A DNA stretch of 64,000 bases from Buxus sempervirens (taxonomy: Eukaryota > Streptophyta > Magnoliopsida > Buxales > Buxaceae). Positions 1 through 12,522 of this stretch are shown one piece after another (positions within the stretch are counted from its first letter, which is position 1; every line of letters starts with the position of its first letter). The notes under the pieces are model-generated. The model worked only from the letters and a program-made list of their open reading frames with translations. It was not told the origin of the DNA and made no database searches. Made by a program: the position numbers and the translations under genes. Location of the stretch: the NCBI GenBank assembly GCA_947561395.2, contig OX387186.1, positions 7,677,888 through 7,741,887 of the forward strand, in the 5' to 3' direction.

Positions 1-3000
1 TTTGGGTAGTGCTCTCTTCCGGGTTCTCTGTTCTGGTATGGCATACTTCCACTGCTAGGCGTATCCCTGCTTTGGAAATCCCTGTTTGGAAGGTTCCCCG
101 AAGATCCATAAGGCATGCTATTGGGATACCCAGCATTTGGCCCAGGAGCTCTATTGGGCATAGGATTCTGCATCCTCGGACTCGGTGGCATGCCTCCCAT
201 ATTATTTTGAGGAAAACCCCCTGCGTTATTTGGGGCCATTCCTCCCATGTTACTAGGAGGCATTCCTCCCATGTTATTGGCCATAGGGTTCTGCATATCC
301 CGGTTGGGTGGCATTCCTCCCATGTTATTGGCCATAGGGTTCTGCATATCCCGGTTGGGTGGCATTCCTCCCATGTTATTGGCCATAGGGTTCTGCATAT
401 CCCGGTTGGGCGGCATTCCTCCCATGTTATTGGCCATAGGATTCTGCATATCCCGATTTGGTGGCATTCCGCCCATGTTATTCGGCATAGGGTTCTGCAT
501 ATCCCGGTTGGGCGGCATTCCTCCCATGTTATTGGCCATAGGATTCTGCATATCCCTATTTGGTGGCATTCCGCCCATGTTATTCGGCATAGGATTCTGC
601 ATGTCCCGGCTTGGTGGCATCCCTCCCATATTATTCGGAATGTCTGGGCCGCGCATCGGAGGCATCTCTCTGTTCTGGAATTCGCGGTTCTGCATATTTT
701 CCCTTCTTCTTTCAAAGTTCCTCGACCTGTCAAAGTTTCTTGGCCTATCATTACGGCGGTTCCTTTCATTTGCCCGTGCATTGTTTCTTACCCACTCCTC
801 ATGATATTTTGGGTCATAGGGTACGGCTTGACCATTGATAAAAGGCTCCCCTACAGCATGTAAAATTCTATATGTTACAATGAAGGTAAAAATAAAATAA
901 AATAAAAATAAATAAATTCACTCGAGAAGTGGCACAGAGCGTAGGTTAAGTCTTCAGGTCCATGAACTCCCTATGAGAAACTGTTTAACATACCATCCTT
1001 ATTTGTTACCCAAAAATATAAATTAAAAAAATAATAATAAGACAAAGAAAGAGTGAAGAGGATAAAATCAAAATAATGACAATAGTAATAGAACAATGAA
1101 AAAAACAGTCAACCACACAATATGCAAAATCATCTACTTTCTGAAAAACAAAGATCTTTATCAGGGTAAAACATATTCTTCTACTTCCCTCTACTTCAAC
1201 ATAAGTAGCATCCAGTAGAAAGATTGGTAAGGAACATATAAATTTCACCCACATCTGGTTCACGCAATCCTCACTGGATTGCCAACAAGGGCAGGATTTC
1301 TATTTTTTTCATGATGGGGATCATATATACAACTAAGTGGCACAAGAAAGAAAACTAGGAGTTTTCAGTTTTCAAACATAAAAAAAAAAGCATAAACACA
1401 GAAGATAGGTGAAACAAAGTAAACCAGCACTTTGGACCCCCAAAATCAATCAGGAAAAGAAGAGACGGGATAAGAAGTGCAGCAGCTCCCTACCTCCATA
1501 ATCTTTGTTCCTTACATCCAAGTAAGAATCAGGAAGAACCCACCGGACTCTTGGAAGTTCTGCATATATTTCAATGCCAAATCTGGTTACGGATCAAATT
1601 TTCCCAGTAATAAAACCAAGTCAAGAGCTTATGAGTAGATCTACCTTTGATCTTGTAAGAGAGTTCCTCAGACACAAGGGCTCCAAAAGCGAAGTAGTGT
1701 CTAGTTGACACCGAGTAAATTTTCATCCTTGCCTCTTCCTCACTATAAATTGAAAGAAAGAAATATGATTAACTGACCATTAAAGCTAGCAGAATAAATG
1801 AAAAGAAGGGTGCATAGCCCTTTTTTGTCCTTCTTCTTTGCCCTTTATTTTGGCAGGGATACTCCTCTAAAATGCTAGATGCATTTTTTATGGGTATATT
1901 GTTTTAGGAAACAGTCAAATGCTACAACATTCCATACAAACCAAAGTAATCTAAAAATTAATAAAAGAGAACACCCCAAATTAGATTCAAAGAGAACTTT
2001 AGAAACTCTAAATAATTCAGAGACTTATAAAAGACAGCCTCAAATGTCTAGCAAAACTAAGAATCTATCTTATTCCACCCATTTCAAAATTCAAGTAAAA
2101 ATAATCGTAGAATCACATTTTTTTTATCAGACTCCATACTTTCTCCTCCTCAAGAAGTGACATCCATTGAGTTTCAGCAAGATAATGAGACAGCTCTCTG
2201 GAAACAATTTTCACATCCAGTAGAGCCCGAAACAGAATATACATCTCAGCAACTACGGCATTACATGTGAAGACAAAACATAATTGTAAAACGAATGTTG
2301 CCTCCAATGAGGATCCAGAGGCGCAGAGAGGGGAAAAAGGGTGCTAACATGACCATCTTCTCCAAGTAGAAATCACATTTCTAAGGAAATTCAGAAATCC
2401 ATGAGGATGAAAAGATTAAAAAACAGAACGGTTATTCATTTATAGCTGTATAAATCAGCTCTCAATAAATTAGATTCCTAAAAGTTAAGAATGCAAATGA
2501 ACAAGAACCGAAAGCTTCCAGAATGAATAAACTATTTTTATATTCAATAACCAAAAAAAAATTCGCTTCAAGAATATACGCTAATCAAGCAAAGAAAACC
2601 CGTAAAGGTAAATTTGAAGTTCGAAAATGAAAATTTCTAGATTTTCGAAAGAGAAAGGGCAACTAAACAAAGACCCTGACCTTCCGACCACCGCAGCGAG
2701 CGTCTTTATATAACTGTCAATTATCTCGTCTCTTGTTGGATCACCTTCAGGCTTCTCCATGACAACGAGCCAGTGCTCAAAATCACAACCATCGAGCAGA
2801 ATAGTTTCCTTCGGAGGACGATTGGACCAGTTAGGGTTCCTATCGTTCAGGGACGAGGTAGCCGGACGGCTCGAATAGCATCGTAGACCAACGGCGGGCG
2901 ACAAATGACGGAACTCGGAAAGGGCAACGAGAGGTCGGAGACGAAGAAGAGGAAGTGAAGAACGATAAGAGACAGTTAAGTGATTTGCAGAGAGAGAAGT

Positions 3001-3078
3001 TGACGAAAGAGAACGAGAGAAGATGGAGGACAAAGAAGATTTCGAGAGTAGGGTTCGACCCACAAACGCCACCGCCAT
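1..3078 (-). CDS. MORF8: MORF8/RIP1-like multiple organellar RNA editing factor (copy 1, 3' end outside window)
   Basis: MORF proteins bind PLS-class pentatricopeptide repeat editing factors and are needed for C-to-U RNA editing in mitochondria and plastids. Exons on the minus strand are 3078-2681, 1742-1645, 1559-1494 and 850 to beyond position 1. All junctions are GT-AG and keep phase. Exon 1 encodes a Ser/Arg-rich organelle-targeting leader and then the start of the MORF box (motif LLDGCDFEHWLVVMEKP). The box continues through GSEEEARMKIYSVSTRHYFA, VRWVLPDSYLDVRNKDYGG and PFINGQAVPYDPKYHEEWVR. The long Asn/Met/Pro/Gly-rich tail, with 17-residue repeats, is typical of MORF8/RIP1. The ATG at 3078 is chosen because the leader follows directly; the upstream extension has no ATG. 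The frame is open to the window edge, so the stop lies outside. A tandem broken copy follows upstream (4129-6990). Confidence 0.88.
256..612 (-). repeat. Seven-unit 51-bp coding tandem repeat in the MORF8 C-terminal tail
   Basis: Seven in-frame 51-bp units each encode about 17 residues (consensus NNMGGMPPNRDMQNPMA, with A/P alternating at the end). The unit marker TTCTGCAT on the plus strand recurs at about 289, 340, 391, 442, 493, 544 and 595. Degenerate NMGG units continue on both sides. The duplicated copy at 4.4-4.6 kb has only two such units, so the array has expanded or contracted since the duplication. The tail is expected to be disordered. Confidence 0.9.
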
Positions 3079-4128
3079 GTTTCGCTTTTGCAAAACCCTG
3101 GCAAAGTCTCCAACTCGCAGGTTAGAGGTGTGAGATTGAAAACAAAGCTCTAGGTTTCGATATATAAAAATAAATAAGATATTTTACAGCGAACAGACAA
3201 AAACACCCTTGGCACCGATTTCTGCCAGCCAAGAATCGACTGGACCGCGGCTCGGCAAATAAGCACTCCGGTTGAGTTCGGGCTTAGGTGTGAGGTTGGG
3301 GCTTTTGGAAAATTAAACTTTTGGTAAATTTTCTTTTCTATCCCGAGACTATACCTATAATTACAAATTCTTTACCTTCTACTTTCATAAATTTCCGGAC
3401 ATATTACCCAAGAAACAAAAGTTTAGTATTAATCTATTTTTGTGAGACCAATTCATTCATTTTTAACGAAGCATGCCAATTCAGAATTAGTAATTAGCAA
3501 AACTCATATCTTGAGAAAATGAACGCCATTTGAAAATCTACACAATTAGTCAATTACCCTCCTTCTAAACCCTAACTCCAAGACTTCAAATAATCTTTTT
3601 AAATATATCTATTTGAGTCGCATTTAAGAAAACAAATAAGAAAATTAGTGACAACCAAACTAATTTTACATCAAAACTTGGTGTAATGCCACGGTTAGTT
3701 TAAATCCATTTTTAAAAAGTAACAAAAAATAAAAATAATACGGTGGAAGAATGAAACGATAGACTCAATTAAGCTTAAAGAACATATGCATCAGTTTATT
3801 TACCTATATGAGGAATGAAATCAACGTTTTGAAAGAAAAAAAAAATTAAAGAGTGAAAAAAATTGTTACCAAACTTTTTTTGGTTCCAATACTCAAAGAC
3901 AGGAAGCATCAACAAAAAAGGTGATAATTAGAATCAGCATACAGTCGGATATATACACAGCCACCTCGTCCACGAACACACATTCAACTTGCTGTGCTCC
4001 GTTGTAAACTTGTAATCTAAGATGGCATCCCTGGACCAAGTGTTCCATAAATCTAAGAAAACACAAGTACTATAAACCAGACTTAAGACTTAACCTCTAA
4101 CTATCCACAGATTATCCTTTATTGATGT
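3079..4128. other. Spacer between the two MORF copies; promoter side of copy 1
   Basis: No gene is seen. The first 350 bases upstream of copy 1 (about 3080-3430) align by eye with the stretch upstream of copy 2 (about 7070-7870), apart from the hAT element found only in the latter. The duplication therefore included the promoter. The rest is AT-rich with no recognisable feature. Confidence 0.6.
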
Positions 4129-6990
4129 TCATCGGTTTGGCGGCAAGGGCATGTCTCTACCCGGCACGTCTCTTACTTGGTAAACATCCCCTCTTGGCCT
4201 GACTCCCATGTCTCTGTTCGGGTAGTGCTCTCTTCCGGGTTCTCTGTTCTGGTATGGCATACTTCCACTGTTAGGCGTGTCCCTGCTTTGGAAATCCCGG
4301 TTTGGAAGGTTCCCCGCAGCTCCTTAAGGCATATTGTTGGAATACCCAGAGTTTGGCCCGGGAGCTCTATTGGGCATACCTCCCACATTGGGCATAGGAT
4401 TCTGCTTCCTTGAACTCGGAGGCATGCCTCCCACATTATTTTGAGGAAAACCCCCCATGTTATTTGGAGGCATGCCTCCCATGTTATTAGGCATGGGATT
4501 CTGCATATCCTGGCTTGGTGGCATTCCTCCCATATTATTCGGCATGGGATTCCGCATATCTGGGCAGCAAACTGGAGGCATCTCTCTTTTCTGGAATTCA
4601 CGGTTCTGCATATTTTCCCTTCTTCTTTCAAAGTTACTCGGCCTGTAAAAGTTTCCTTGCCTATCACGCCGGCGGGGAGTATTTGCCCGTGCATTGTTTC
4701 TTACCCACTCCTCATGATATTTTGGGTCATAAGGTACAGCTTGCCCATTGATAAAAGGCTCCCCTGCAGCATGCAAAATTCTATATGTTACAATGAAGGT
4801 CAACAATCCACTCTAGAAGGGACAGATAATGTAGGTTAAGTCTTGAGGTCCATGAACTCCCTATGGAAAACTGATCAAAGTACCATCCTTAATCGTTACA
4901 CAAAAATATAAAATAAAAACATAATAATAAGGCATAAAGAAAGACTGAAAAGAATAAAATCACTGTAATGACAACAATGATAGCAAAACAACTAAAATAA
5001 TCAGTCAACCTTGCAATCTGCAAAAAGGTCTACTTTCTGAAAACTAAGATCTTGATTGGAGTAAGACATGCAGCAACTTCCCTCTACTTCATTATAAGTA
5101 GCATCCAGTAGGCCAATGGGTTATAAACGTATAAATTTCACCCACATTCGGTTCATGCAATCTTCACTGGTTCATCATTCTATTTTCCATCAGATATACA
5201 AATAAGCAGTACAAGAAAGAAAATAATGAGTTTTCAAACAGAACAAAACGCAAAAATGCAGAAGAAAGATGCAACGGAGTATTTATATCTCACGGGTAAC
5301 CAGCACTTTGGATCCCCAAATCAACCAGGAAAGAAGAGACAGGATAGGTAGTCAAGCATCTCTGTACCTTCATAATCTTTGTTCCTTACATCCAAGTAAG
5401 AATCAGGAAGAACCCACCGGACTCTTGGAAGTTCTGCATATATTTCAAGGCCAAATCTGCTTACAGATTAAAATTCAACCAGTAATAAAACAAAATCAAA
5501 AGCTGGATCTACCTTTGATCTTGTAAGAGAGTTCTCAGACACAAGGGCTCCAAAAGCAAAGTATGTGTCTAGTCAACACCAAGTAGACTTTCATCCTTGC
5601 CTCTCCCTCACTATAAATTGAAAGAATGACATATGATCAACTGACCATTAAAGCATAGCAGAATAAATGAACAGAAGGAGCCATTTTTTTCCTTCTTCTT
5701 CACCCTTTATTTTGCTGGCAGTAACCCACAAACCTCCACAACTCTCTAAAATTCTAGATGCATTTATATAAGTCTATTGTCTTAGAAAACAGGAAAATGC
5801 TACAACGTTCCATATAAAATTGATAAAAGGAGAACACCCCAATTTAGATTCAAAGAGAACTTTCAAAACCCTAAATAGTTCAGGACTCATTCTAGAACGA
5901 CATGAAGACAGCCTCCTTAAATGTCTAGAAAACCTAAGAATCTGTCTTATTCCACCCTTTTCAAAATTCAAGTAAAATAATCATAAAAACTCATTTTTTA
6001 TCAGTCTCCATACTTTCTCCTGCCTAAGAAGTGGCAGTATTGAGCTTCAGTAAGATAATGGAACTGTTGTCTTTCAAAAAAAATAAAATTCTCATCCGGT
6101 AGAGCCAGAAACAGAATATTCATCTCAGCAACTACGGCATGACATGTGAACAAAAAATAAATTTGTAAAACGAGGAAAATGTTACCTCCAATGAGGACCC
6201 GGAGGCGCAAATAGTTAGAAAAAAAAGGGTGTTAAAATGACCATCTTCTCTATATAGATATCACATTTCTAAGGAAATTTAGAAATCCAATACAATGCAA
6301 AGATAAAAAAAACAGAAGGGATATTCATTTATAGCTCTATGAATCAGCTCACAATACCAATTATATTAAATTCCTAAAACATAAGAATGCAAATGAACAA
6401 GAACCGAAAACATCCAACACATGAATAAACTACATTATAAATAAAATACAAATCATATCAATAGCAAGAAAATCGCTCTAAGAAGATACGCTAATCAAGC
6501 AAAGAAAACTCGAAGAGACATATATTGTTCGAAAAAATGAAAATTTCTAGGTTTCTTTAAAGAAACAGGGCAACGAAACAAAGACACCGACCTTCCCCCC
6601 ACCGTAGCGAGCGTCTTTATATAACTGTCAATTATATCGTCTCTTGTTGGATCACCTTCAGGCTTCTCCATGACCACAAGCCAGTGCTCAAAACCACAAC
6701 CATCGAGCAGAATCGTCTCCTTCGGTTAACAAGTGGACCAGTTAGGGTTCCGATCGTTCAGAGACGAGTTAGCCGGACGGGTCGAAAAGCATCGCATACC
6801 CACAGCGGGCGACAAATGACGGAACTCGGTGAGAGCAATGAGAGGTCGGAGGCGAAGAAAAGGAAGTGAAGAACGATAAGAGACAGTTAAGCGAATTGCA
6901 GAGAGAGAAGTTGACAAAAGAGAACGAGAGAAGATCGAGGACAAAGAAGGTTTCGAGAGAAGGGTTCGAACTTCGACCCAGAAACGCCAT
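4129..6990 (-). pseudogene. Tandem MORF8-like copy, broken
   Basis: Exons and introns match copy 1 throughout (for example the exon 3 junctions near 5370-5440 and the tail exon 4770-4129). The copy carries several lesions. Exon 1 has a 7-bp insertion just after the start codon, so the ATG at 6990 reads out of frame. A TAA replaces an Arg codon just before the MORF box (near 6726). A second in-frame stop lies in the C-terminal tail at 4324-4326, ahead of the normal TGA at 4131-4129. The MORF box residues after the first stop are otherwise well kept, so decay is recent. It could still be transcribed. In Arabidopsis, MORF10 is a reduced relative of MORF8, which is a loose parallel. Confidence 0.85.
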
Positions 6991-7151
6991 TGCGGTGTTT
7001 CGTTTTTACAAAACCCTGGCGAAGCCTCCGACTCGCAACTGAGACATATGACTGAAAACAAAGCTGTAGATTTTTATTTTCTTTTAATTGGCGAAAAGAC
7101 AAAAACACCCTTGGCATCGCAATGGGCTAGCCAATAATGGAGGGTAGTAGG
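6991..7151. other. Former promoter of the broken MORF copy
   Basis: This is similar to the stretch just upstream of copy 1 (shared motif AAAAACACCCTTGGCA, here near 7101 and near 3201). The similarity resumes on the far side of the hAT element (TTTGGAAAGTTAAACTTTT at about 7772). Confidence 0.6.
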
Positions 7152-7703
7152 TAGGGCTGGCAACGGGTCGAATACGGTACGGATCTGTCATGATCCGAAT
7201 CCGAATCCGAAAATAAAAATCCGATATCCGAATTCGATCCGAAATCCGACGGATCTTTTATATGTGAATCCGAATTCGAAACCGAATTTATATACTGTAT
7301 CCGAATTCGAAATTCGACCGAATAAATAACCGAAATCCGAATTCGATCCGAATTAGATCCGATTTGAACTTAAAATTCAAAAGTCAAGTTTAACTATTAA
7401 AGCAAATTTTAATTATCAAAACTAATGAGCCATATAAATATTAAAGCAAGATATGAATAAGGATAGTTCAACCATAGTTTATACAAAGTTTACCAATGAT
7501 TTAATAAAAAGTATATGTTGATTTCGGTTCGGATCTTTTTCGGATCGGATATGGACAGATTCGGATTCGGATCCGAATTCGGTCGGATCCGAAATCCGAT
7601 ATCCGTATTCGAACCACGAATCTATATTTTCGGATCGGATTCGGGATTTTCGGATCGGATTCGGGTCGGATTCAAATATATATCCGACCCATTGCCAGCC
7701 CTA
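7152..7703. mobile_element. Non-autonomous hAT-type DNA transposon
   Basis: The left end TAGGGCTGGCAACGGGTCG and the inverted right end CGACCCATTGCCAGCCCTA match at 18 of 19 bases. A perfect 8-bp target duplication, GTAGTAGG, sits at 7144-7151 and 7704-7711. The interior is 552 bp, codes for nothing, and is packed near both ends with variants of ATCCGAAT, the subterminal repeats expected to bind a hAT transposase. An 8-bp duplication plus these ends fit the hAT superfamily. The matching site upstream of MORF copy 1 is empty. Confidence 0.9.
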
Positions 7704-8484
7704 GTAGTAGGGGACTGCGGCGCCGCAAAGCCTCCAGGGCGAAGTCGGGTTTAAGTTTCAAGTTCGGGTTTTTGGAAAGTTAAACTTTTTTTGTGAAATT
7801 TCTTCTCTAAGCCAAAACTATACTTATAATTACAAATGTTACCTTATACTTTCATTATTTGCTAGTTTCCTTGGGCTAAGATCGAACCCAAATAAGAAGG
7901 CTGGACACGAATCTGTACAAATGATGTGTCGAAGTGATCCAAGCCTGGCCCAAAAACAGCTATGCGTGAGACGGAGAGTTGCGTGAACAAGACCAGTTCA
8001 AGGGAGTCTTGAGTCTTAATTAAAGGAAATGGGACCAAATAGAAGCTTTACATTCATCTAACCAATCACATTTTCTCGAAATACCAACCAACCACATAAC
8101 GGCTGGTGACAGAGGGAGAGATATTGGTGAAAATAAAAACTGCCGAGGTGTCAGATGAGGTTGTGGGGAGGAGATGGTGAGGCAACCAACACCAACTGTG
8201 CACGGTCAATGATCAGTTCACCTGAAAAGCATTCGTAACACCCTTTTTCCGTTTCTTTGAAACCTTCAATTCAAGCCCCACCAATATCCCTTCTGTAATA
8301 AACCTTTTAGTCAATTAGTTCAATTCATGCATGCACTATAACATTTAAGCTTTTGTACCTTCACCTTAGCTTTTCTGGGAAACTACCAGTTTGGTGTGTT
8401 AGCTCATCTCCTCCTTTCCCTCTTTCTTCTATCTCTCTCTCTATTATTTTCATCTCTCCCTCCTGTCTATCCTTCTCTATCTTA
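7704..8484 (+). promoter_or_regulatory. Upstream region and pyrimidine-rich leader of the ABCG gene
   Basis: The remaining MORF-promoter homology ends near 7870. From there to the ABCG start no gene is seen. A CT-rich tract at about 8401-8470, directly before the ATG at 8485, looks like a plant 5' leader. Exact promoter elements cannot be fixed by eye. Confidence 0.4.
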
Positions 8485-10344
8485 ATGGAATTACCAGTAA
8501 AAGCATCAGTTTCCGACGGCCGGAAAACCCCATATAGATTAGAAACCAAAAATCTCTCCTGCAATCTGTGTCACAGTGTCAAGGAATTCAGTTGGATTTG
8601 TTTTCTAACCAAAAGTTGTACCAGTGCAAAATACATTTTAAGGGATGTAAACTTTGTAGCCAATCCAGGGGAGCTTACCGCAATTGCAGGTCCAAGCGGA
8701 GCTGGAAAGACTACATTATTGGAAGTTCTGGCCGGAATGACATCATCAAGTGGTAGAGTCTCCGGTGAAGTTCTTGTCAATGATCAGCCAATGGATGCGA
8801 AGAGTTTTCGTAGAGTATCTGGGTATGTCACCCAAGATGATGCTCTGTTCCCTTTGCTTACTGTTGAAGAAACACTTATGTACAGTGCGCGTTTAAGGCT
8901 AACTGGTGGCTGTAACCAGGCTGCAGCTAGAGTGAGGGAGATATTGAAGGAGCTTGGATTGGACCATGTTGCGAATTCGAGGATAGGAGGGGAATTCAAT
9001 CGCAGTATCTCTGGTGGCGAGAAGCGAAGGGTCTCTATAGGAGTTGATCTAGTCCATGACCCAGCCGTTCTTTTGATTGATGAACCAACATCAGGACTGG
9101 ATTCAGCAGCTGCTCTTAATATAGTGTTCTTGCTTAAATCAATGGTGGTGAATCAAGGTAAGACAATTGTCTTGACCATCCATCAACCTGGTTTCCGGAT
9201 TATAGAGCTATTTGACCAAGTTGTGCTGCTGTCAAATGGAACTGTTCTTCATCATGGATCTATGCATCTCCTTGAAGAGAGGCTTAAAGCCTCAGGCCAT
9301 TACTTTCCTCAGTGTGTCAATGCGCTTGAGTTTGCTATTGATGTTGCAGAGAGCCTGACTGTACACATCTTGACCACAGCCGATGATGACATACTCCTCA
9401 AGGACAAAGAAGAAGAACAAGAACAAGAAGAAAAGCATCTGAAGGTAAATTTCAGCACAAACTATAGTGAAGAAAAGTGCCATTTGTACCCAAATTCTCG
9501 ACTTCAAGAGGTCTTAATACTAGCCCAGAGATTCTCTAACAACGTATTTAGAACCAAGCAACTATTCGCCACGAGAACAATACACGCCTTATTGTCAGGG
9601 CTTGTTCTTGGCTCTATATTCATGAATGTTAGCAATGACCAAGAGAAGGTGACATTACAGACCCGACTTGGTTTCTTTGCCTTCACCCTAACCTTTTTGT
9701 TATCCACCACAACAGAAGGCCTACCAATTTTCTTGCAAGAAAGAGGGATATTAGCAAGAGAGACTTCAAGGGGAGCATACAGAGTGTCTTCTTATGTCAT
9801 AGCAAACACCATCATCTTCTTTCCTTTCCTTCTATTGGTGGCTTTTCTATATACCATTCCAGTATATTGGTTAGTTGGTTTGAGGAAGGAAATCGATGGG
9901 TTCCTATATTTCACTCTGGTTGTCTGGTTGGTTGTCTTAACATCAAATTCCTTTGTTGCATGTTTCAGTGCTCTTGTGCCAAACTTCATCATGGGGACAT
10001 CAATGATTGCTGGGTTTATGGGGTCATTCTTTCTCTTCTCAGGGTATTTTATAACAAAGAAAAACATACCCCAGTACTGGATTTTCATGCACTATTTGAG
10101 TTTGTTTAAGTACCCATTTGAGTGTTTTCTGATAAATGAGTATGGAGGAGAGAAGGGAAGGAAGAAATGCGTTGAAAGGGAGGGAGGAGAATGCATTTTT
10201 TATGGTGATGAGTTCTTGAGAAAACAAGATCTGAAAGAATCAGAGAAATGGAGTAATTTGGGTGTGATGTTGGGCTTCATTCTTATGTATAGATTCCTTT
10301 GTTTTTTGATTCTGTGGTATAGGTGCTACAGAAACAGAAATTAG
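8485..10344 (+). CDS. ABCG10: Half-size ABC transporter, subfamily G (ABCG10-like)
   Basis: A single uninterrupted exon encodes 619 residues, a normal length for a plant half transporter. ATP-binding domain: Walker A GPSGAGKT at residues 69-76, signature ISGGE at 175-179, Walker B VLLIDE at 195-200, then the H-loop motif TIHQP. The ABC2 membrane domain follows, with about six hydrophobic segments from residue 350 on. The start MELPVKA and the end [12 protein letters not shown]...LWYRCYR are hallmarks of Arabidopsis ABCG10. The frame is open upstream to 8353, but those 44 residues look like untranslated leader, so the Met of MELPVKA is taken as the start. Half transporters must dimerise. The substrate cannot be read from sequence; relatives are linked to phenylpropanoid or isoflavonoid precursors. 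No lesion is seen. Confidence 0.93.
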   Translation: MELPVKASVSDGRKTPYRLETKNLSCNLCHSVKEFSWICFLTKSCTSAKYILRDVNFVANPGELTAIAGPSGAGKTTLLEVLAGMTSSSGRVSGEVLVNDQPMDAKSFRRVSGYVTQDDALFPLLTVEETLMYSARLRLTGGCNQAAARVREILKELGLDHVANSRIGGEFNRSISGGEKRRVSIGVDLVHDPAVLLIDEPTSGLDSAAALNIVFLLKSMVVNQGKTIVLTIHQPGFRIIELFDQVVLLSNGTVLHHGSMHLLEERLKASGHYFPQCVNALEFAIDVAESLTVHILTTADDDILLKDKEEEQEQEEKHLKVNFSTNYSEEKCHLYPNSRLQEVLILAQRFSNNVFRTKQLFATRTIHALLSGLVLGSIFMNVSNDQEKVTLQTRLGFFAFTLTFLLSTTTEGLPIFLQERGILARETSRGAYRVSSYVIANTIIFFPFLLLVAFLYTIPVYWLVGLRKEIDGFLYFTLVVWLVVLTSNSFVACFSALVPNFIMGTSMIAGFMGSFFLFSGYFITKKNIPQYWIFMHYLSLFKYPFECFLINEYGGEKGRKKCVEREGGECIFYGDEFLRKQDLKESEKWSNLGVMLGFILMYRFLCFLILWYRCYRNRN

Positions 10345-12522
10345 AGGGGATTACCTTCACATCAATTAAAAGAGTAGGATCTTTTGTATCCCCTTTGTTT
10401 TTCTCCTTTTGTCTTTCCAATTTTCTTGGATTATAGATTGTTTTGTTCTTTGATTCTCTGGGACAGAAAGTAATTAAAGGGATATCCATCATCTCAAGTG
10501 AAATAAAGAAACAAATAAGAAGAGATGTTTCAGGTTGAAAATTTCAACTCTCTCTTTGTTTATTAAACTATATAGTGACTATGATGTTTGCTTTATTCAT
10601 CTCTTTAAGAGGTCAGGGTGTATGTTCTCCTTAGCTTATGCATTAAGAAGATAATTTTCAGTAAGCTCCTACGGTTTGAGCCCTTCCCAAACCTGACTCT
10701 AATCCAACCAAAACCAGGATGTAGAGCACATTAGCCATAATGAGAAAAAAAATTTCAGACTAGTTGACAAGGCTGGCCCAAGAACATATTTTTCAATTTT
10801 GTTTTCAAATGGCCTTAATCTCAGTTTTTGGTAAAAGCTGATCTAATACCAAACCAGTTAATATTGGTCCTGAAGTAAGAGATGCAGCACACCCAAAGTG
10901 TCCAAGGATATATGAAGGCTCTCTAAATAATAGTTCCTAGTGTACTAAGGGAACAGTAAACCATCTTCTTAACCCTTTCAGAGCATGTGATTTCCATGAC
11001 CCTCTGCAAGGCAACATGGTCTAGCACACTAACAAAGCATACACTCCACAGATATATGCAAATGCTTTAAATTGCTAAAGGATGAAATTAAGATGTTTTA
11101 CATTCCCAAGTGTGAAGCATAAGCCCCACAAACATGCATTTCTTTGAGTAGATAAAGACATATATTTACGGTTATAAACTAAAAAAAAAAAACATAAATT
11201 TAGGTAAAGAGTCATGAAAAGGATGCCAAATTAGTCATATAATCCTATTAATATCAACTAGGGCCCATTCAATGTGAGAATAGAACCTTAAAATAATTTA
11301 ACAATTCCAAAGAAATTAAACTAAATAAGAATTGTAAGTTTGACACAAAAACAAGGCAAGAAATATCACTAAAACCCATTTTTACTGCTTCTATCACAAA
11401 TAAAATTATATATTTACTTACATAAAACACTAACAAAAGCATCATCCTAATTTTATCTCTAATTTTATGAAACTAAGCCTAGTTTTACTTATCGATGATG
11501 TGCAATAGCAAACATATTATGACCTTAAGGTACAAGGCATGAGCCTCATTTAAATCTTCACACATGAAGACTGAATTTCATGAAATAAGCCCCAGATGAA
11601 TATCATGTGAGAAACCTTAAGATATTCTTTCATGAGCCTCATTCACGGCACAAGAAAAAAAATAAGCCGTACACACCTTTTCAAATATTAAGTAAAGATG
11701 ACTTTCATGGTTCCGTATTTATTTGAATCATCACTAGTTCTAAACTTCTATTAATAGGTAAGAAGAGTGCCATTATCATCGGTAATTAGATAGCAGCACC
11801 ATGCCATTTTAAGGTTTCTACCATGAGAAGTAAATCAGAAGCTAAATGGTTATCCATGGATTTTATTGTCAATGGCTGCTTTCATATTTTTACCTTTACT
11901 GAATTTAATTAACATAGGATCAGTATGCACTTGATTAAACTTGCAAAGAAGAATATAATGTTCCAGCAAATTGACATGGTAGGAGATCAAGATCCAGCTT
12001 TTGTCAAATTTTTTTCAGAATTATTCAAACAAAGATCTGGTTAGGTCACCAATTCCCATTTCTGCATGACTATTTGAAGCTAGTAGAAGTACCAACACAC
12101 AAGTTAACGTGGGTTATGGAAAACATCTATGTTAATTTTGTTATTTAATAGGTCCATTCGGGATTTGTCATCACCAAAATTATGTTCCATCGGTCCAAAA
12201 CAACATTTTAATCATGAGATAGGTATATACCATATAGGGTACAACCAGCATGGACAAGCTTGGCTCTTCCAAGCCATAATCACCGTGCCCTAATTTCTGG
12301 CCCTTCCGCAATTCAGGTAATAATGTTGGCGTCAATGTATCTACTGCAATTTCGAGAACCAAACGTTTTGAGTATTAATCATGGAAACAAGAGCTGAGAT
12401 ATAAGCTTTCTACATGGCAGCTCATTTTATTATAGAAACTGTAACTGTACAAGGCAGCACACCAAATTGCACACATCATGACTCATAGATCATCTCACTT
12501 TCATTCAAAGTAACTCATCAGC
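10345..12522. other. Spacer between convergent ABCG and DJ-1 genes
   Basis: AT-rich, with only short reading frames. It should contain the 3' ends of both flanking genes, which converge here. No repeat boundary or RNA gene was recognised. Confidence 0.5.

Noticed and set aside
250-620. Regularly spaced repeats that at first glance look like a CRISPR array
   Set aside because: Units are contiguous 51-bp copies without unique spacers, in frame with a plant coding exon.
9-863. Long open frame of 284 codons on the plus strand, and a 185-codon frame at 247-804
   Set aside because: Both are antisense shadows of the repetitive MORF8 tail exon; a 51-bp in-frame repeat keeps several frames open.
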